Shown here one piece after another: positions 5,626-7,378 of a stretch of DNA of 7,378 nucleotides (the stretch's first letter is position 1; every line of letters begins with the position of its first letter). A model generated the notes under the pieces. The model did not search any database and was not told the DNA's origin. It was given only the letters and a program-made list of their open reading frames with translations. A program made the translations under genes and the position numbers. The stretch is from Fimbriimonadia bacterium (GTDB lineage Bacteria; Armatimonadota; Fimbriimonadia; Fimbriimonadales; Fimbriimonadaceae): positions 1 through 7,378 of the forward strand of contig JALGXY010000423.1 in assembly GCA_029824495.1 (NCBI GenBank), read 5' to 3'.

Positions 5626-6341
5626 GGAGTCGGCACAGGAATAAAGAGGATCCGGCGGCAGCCCTGGCAGGATGTCGGTCGATCGCCACGGACCATCACC
5701 AAGCTCTGTTCGGGCACGTGCAAACCGCAGGCGCCGCAGCAGTCCTGCTCGTTGACCACGGCCATTGCTGTGTCGCCCCGCCTCTTGCGGATGATCTCGT
5801 ACTGATTCAACAGGGCAGCCGGGACATCGCTGGCCGCGCCGGGCCGCTTCTGCTTAAACTCTTCGAACGATGCCTTCAGCCTTTCACTTTCCGCAACAGC
5901 ATTCCGGCGTTTGCTGACGATCGATTTTTGGATTTCTGAAATCACCTTTTCCGTCTCCTTCGCCTTATTGACGGATTCGGGAAGCGCTTTCTTCTTTTCA
6001 GCCAGCTCGGTTTCGGTGGCCTTAATCAGCTCGCTGAGCATGCCCAGCTCTTTCTGGATGTTCTCAATCTCACGCGCGTTGGTGATCGTGCCGTCGAACA
6101 GCTGTTTGTCAAACTGCTCTTTCTTTTCGTTCAGGGTTGTGACCTTGTCCCCCAGCTCTTTGACTTTGTTGGTCGCCTTTTTCGCTGCCGACCGGATCGG
6201 GTCGACCTCCTTCATATAGGCCTTGAGCTTCTCTGACTCCTCTTTGCCAGAGTCCAGCGCGGCCGCCTGCATCCGGATCTTGTAGAGGCTAAAATCGATC
6301 CTGTGCAGTTTGTAGAGCCGTGCGAGACTGGTGTCAGACAT
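5622..6341 (-). CDS. CT398-like coiled-coil protein with C4 zinc ribbon
   Basis: A 239-residue cytoplasmic protein of the CT398-like/zf-RING_7 type. Residues ~8-170 form a long, charged, heptad-rich antiparallel coiled coil with the family-typical turn FDGTITNAREIENIQKEL near the middle. The C-terminus holds a four-cysteine zinc ribbon: CGAC (C202, C205) and CQGC (C225, C228), with RGD between them and a hydrophobic RILFIPVP end. The Chlamydia homologue CT398 has been reported to bind sigma-54 and type III secretion proteins; the role elsewhere is unsettled, with nucleic-acid or protein scaffolding commonly proposed. I chose the ATG at 6341; a TTG immediately upstream (6344) is also in frame. 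There is no clear Shine-Dalgarno, but the stop of the five-cysteine gene is only 8 bp away. Its stop overlaps the lipoprotein start in ATGA. Confidence 0.9.
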   Translation of the reverse strand: MSDTSLARLYKLHRIDFSLYKIRMQAAALDSGKEESEKLKAYMKEVDPIRSAAKKATNKVKELGDKVTTLNEKKEQFDKQLFDGTITNAREIENIQKELGMLSELIKATETELAEKKKALPESVNKAKETEKVISEIQKSIVSKRRNAVAESERLKASFEEFKQKRPGAASDVPAALLNQYEIIRKRRGDTAMAVVNEQDCCGACGLHVPEQSLVMVRGDRPTSCQGCRRILFIPVPTP

Positions 6342-6349
6342 CAATCGTA

Positions 6350-6580
6350 TTATGGCTGCTGGTTGTCGGTTGTCTGCTGTTGAGACGAAGAATTTGTCCT
6401 AGACACCGATTTGGCCCGGCCTTCAATCAATCGTTCTCGGTAATCACAAAAGACACAAATCGACCTCACACCCATCACCTGTGCGACTTCTAGAGCCTGT
6501 CCATACGTCTGAGGATTGACCTTGCCATCTCGACAGGATCGCTCTTCATTATCGAACCGGGGGCAGTCGCTGCAATGCAT
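6350..6580 (-). CDS. Small five-cysteine protein, possible metal-binding, unknown function
   Basis: A 76-residue protein I do not recognise. Five cysteines are arranged as CxxC (C3, C6), a lone C16 and CxxC (C42, C45), with His2 beside the first pair. This layout would suit a zinc knuckle or a small Fe-S site. Residues ~24-41 (YGQALEVAQVMGV) look like a single helix between the two pairs. The last 20 residues are low-complexity and Gln/Ser/Thr-rich (SSSQQQTTDNQQP) and are probably disordered. The ATG at 6580 is favoured because any later start loses the first CxxC. It is the first gene of the minus-strand unit, 8 bp before the CT398-like gene, and starts only 17 bp from a divergent plus-strand gene. 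The operon link to a zinc-ribbon protein and the clean cysteine spacing make a real gene likely; function is unknown. Confidence 0.72.
   Translation of the reverse strand: MHCSDCPRFDNEERSCRDGKVNPQTYGQALEVAQVMGVRSICVFCDYRERLIEGRAKSVSRTNSSSQQQTTDNQQP
6361..6374. repeat. Short tandem repeat, two 7-bp units
   Basis: GGTTGTC occurs twice in direct tandem, inside the 3' end of the small five-cysteine gene. On the coding strand it contributes to the Gln/Asn/Thr-rich tail. Two copies only, so it may be chance or slippage. Confidence 0.4.
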
Positions 6581-6583
6581 ACT

Positions 6584-6587
6584 AGGA
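6584..6587 (+). promoter_or_regulatory. Shine-Dalgarno site for the ATG at 6598
   Basis: AGGA lies ten bases before the ATG at 6598 in the 17-bp divergent gap. It supports that start over the out-of-frame ATG at 6588, whose reading frame ends after 21 codons. Confidence 0.5.
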
Positions 6588-6597
6588 ATGAAAAACG

Positions 6598-7378
6598 ATG
6601 TTGACGTCAGTGCTTCTTTCAGCAGTTCTCGGGCAGGTGCCCGTCTCTCTTGATTATGGCGAGGCAGGGTTCGTCATCTCCCAAGGTGAGGAAAAATCTG
6701 CAGTCACTTTGGAAGATGCCTTGGCGCCGGCAGAATTTCCGGTTGAGTCGAAGACGTTGGAGATTGAGGGCCGCACGATCGTACTCAACGAGAAAGGGCT
6801 CGGCATCCGATCATCCGCCGGCCTCAACTTCTCCCGCGTTCCTGCGATAGCGATGACACCAAAGATTTTTTCTCAAGGTGAGATTGACGAGACCTTCCAC
6901 GCAGTGAAGGAGGGCCGTCGCACCGAGGGATTCACAGCCGTATCTGGCATCGAGCTGATCGAAAAGACGCTCTACTGCCTGCTTCGCTGGGAAGAGAAGG
7001 ACGGCACGCCTTGGCTCGAGGCTCTGGTGTCGCTCGACCTGACAAATGAGCAGCCTGGCGCAAAGTTGGTTGCCAGAATGGATGGTATCAGCTCGGCAGT
7101 AGGCCAGGTTGATGACCGTCTCCACTTCGATGCTGGCTCGCTGGTCTGCACCTCGCAGTCTGCCGATGGCTGGGGCGTGAATCGAGTGAAGCTAGAAGAC
7201 TCGCAGCAGGAGTTCAATCTCGTCGGACCGTCTGTATCGAGCGCGCGGCTCATGCCGGGCGAGAAGCAGTTTGCTGCCGGCTTCAGCAAGACAGATTACG
7301 GGACGACCCTCATCTATCTGGCTGTGCCTGGCGGTGAATCGGCCAATCCAGTCGGCGAGATTCGCGGTGATGTTCGCG
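6598..7378 (+). CDS. Unrecognised probable exported protein, N-terminal 260 residues (3' end outside window)
   Basis: The frame stays open from the ATG at 6598 to the window end without a stop. Codon use resembles its neighbours, with G or C common at third positions. I do not recognise a family. The first ~14 residues (MLTSVLLSAVLGQV) are hydrophobic with an AxLG-Q cleavage-like site, so a short signal peptide is plausible, although the usual basic N-terminus is missing. The rest is a soluble, acidic, strand-rich sequence with repeated short motifs of hydrophobic-turn type (for example LHFDAGSLVC, ARLMPGEKQFAAG, TTLIYLAVPGG at residues ~182-245). These could be blades of a beta-propeller or another all-beta fold, which is inference only. 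Only two cysteines are seen. An AGGA Shine-Dalgarno ten bases upstream fixes the start. It is divergent from the five-cysteine gene across 17 bp. Confidence 0.78.
   Translation, partial: MLTSVLLSAVLGQVPVSLDYGEAGFVISQGEEKSAVTLEDALAPAEFPVESKTLEIEGRTIVLNEKGLGIRSSAGLNFSRVPAIAMTPKIFSQGEIDETFHAVKEGRRTEGFTAVSGIELIEKTLYCLLRWEEKDGTPWLEALVSLDLTNEQPGAKLVARMDGISSAVGQVDDRLHFDAGSLVCTSQSADGWGVNRVKLEDSQQEFNLVGPSVSSARLMPGEKQFAAGFSKTDYGTTLIYLAVPGGESANPVGEIRGDVR

Noticed and set aside
5347..6219. Plus-strand open frames opposite the lipoprotein and zinc-ribbon genes
   Set aside because: The sequences are low-complexity, unlike known proteins, and fully explained as shadows of the opposite-strand genes.
6342..6355. 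CATAAT seven bases before the CT398-like start, considered as a leaderless promoter
   Set aside because: No -35 match at the right distance, and the gene is only 8 bp behind an upstream operon gene, so chance is the simpler explanation.
6811..7289. Two minus-strand open frames of about 104 codons
   Set aside because: They lie antisense to the open plus-strand gene from 6598, which has a Shine-Dalgarno and an uninterrupted 260-codon frame; the two also overlap each other in different frames.

Overview
The window looks like a chromosomal stretch from a diderm (Gram-negative-type) bacterium of moderate GC. Lipid A biosynthesis genes (fabZ, lpxA, lpxB) show that it makes an outer membrane. The divergent LpxB, a SpoIIM-family membrane protein outside any sporulation cluster, a CT398-like zinc-ribbon protein and several poorly recognisable secreted proteins point away from the well-studied Proteobacteria. 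Armatimonadota (Fimbriimonadia-like) is my best guess, but it rests on impression and is weakly held. No mobile element, CRISPR array, tRNA, rRNA or phage gene was seen. Coding density is very high and almost every intergenic gap is under 100 bp.

Region 1 (1-2947, minus strand) reads, in transcription order, sigma-70 family factor, fabZ, lpxA, lpxB (cut by the window's left edge). lpxA and lpxB overlap in an ATGA, fabZ and lpxA are 12 bp apart, and a 54-bp gap holding a possible extended -10 element separates the sigma gene from fabZ. FabZ supplies the fatty acid synthase dehydratase step, LpxA puts the first acyl chain on UDP-GlcNAc, and LpxB makes the disaccharide. lpxC, lpxD and lpxH/I are not in the window.

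Region 2 (2948-4011, plus strand) starts with a 95-bp divergent intergenic stretch containing an imperfect inverted repeat. A SpoIIM/DUF95-family multi-pass membrane protein follows, and its last codons overlap tail-to-tail with the next minus-strand gene.

Region 3 (3998-6580, minus strand) is a tightly packed four-gene unit. In order it has a small five-cysteine protein, a coiled-coil C4 zinc-ribbon protein (CT398-like), an unrecognised lipoprotein, and a family 2 glycosyltransferase with a C-terminal TPR-like repeat. Junctions are 8 bp, ATGA and TGATG, so cotranslation is likely. The shared biological theme is not obvious.

Region 4 (6581-7378, plus strand) is the 5' part of an unrecognised, probably exported protein. 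It starts only 17 bp from the divergent small cysteine-protein gene and runs off the right edge.

I did not find a convincing new multi-gene system. The best leads are the abnormal region 4.2 of the sigma factor, the divergent LpxB, the five-cysteine mini-protein in its operon, and the two divergent junctions.
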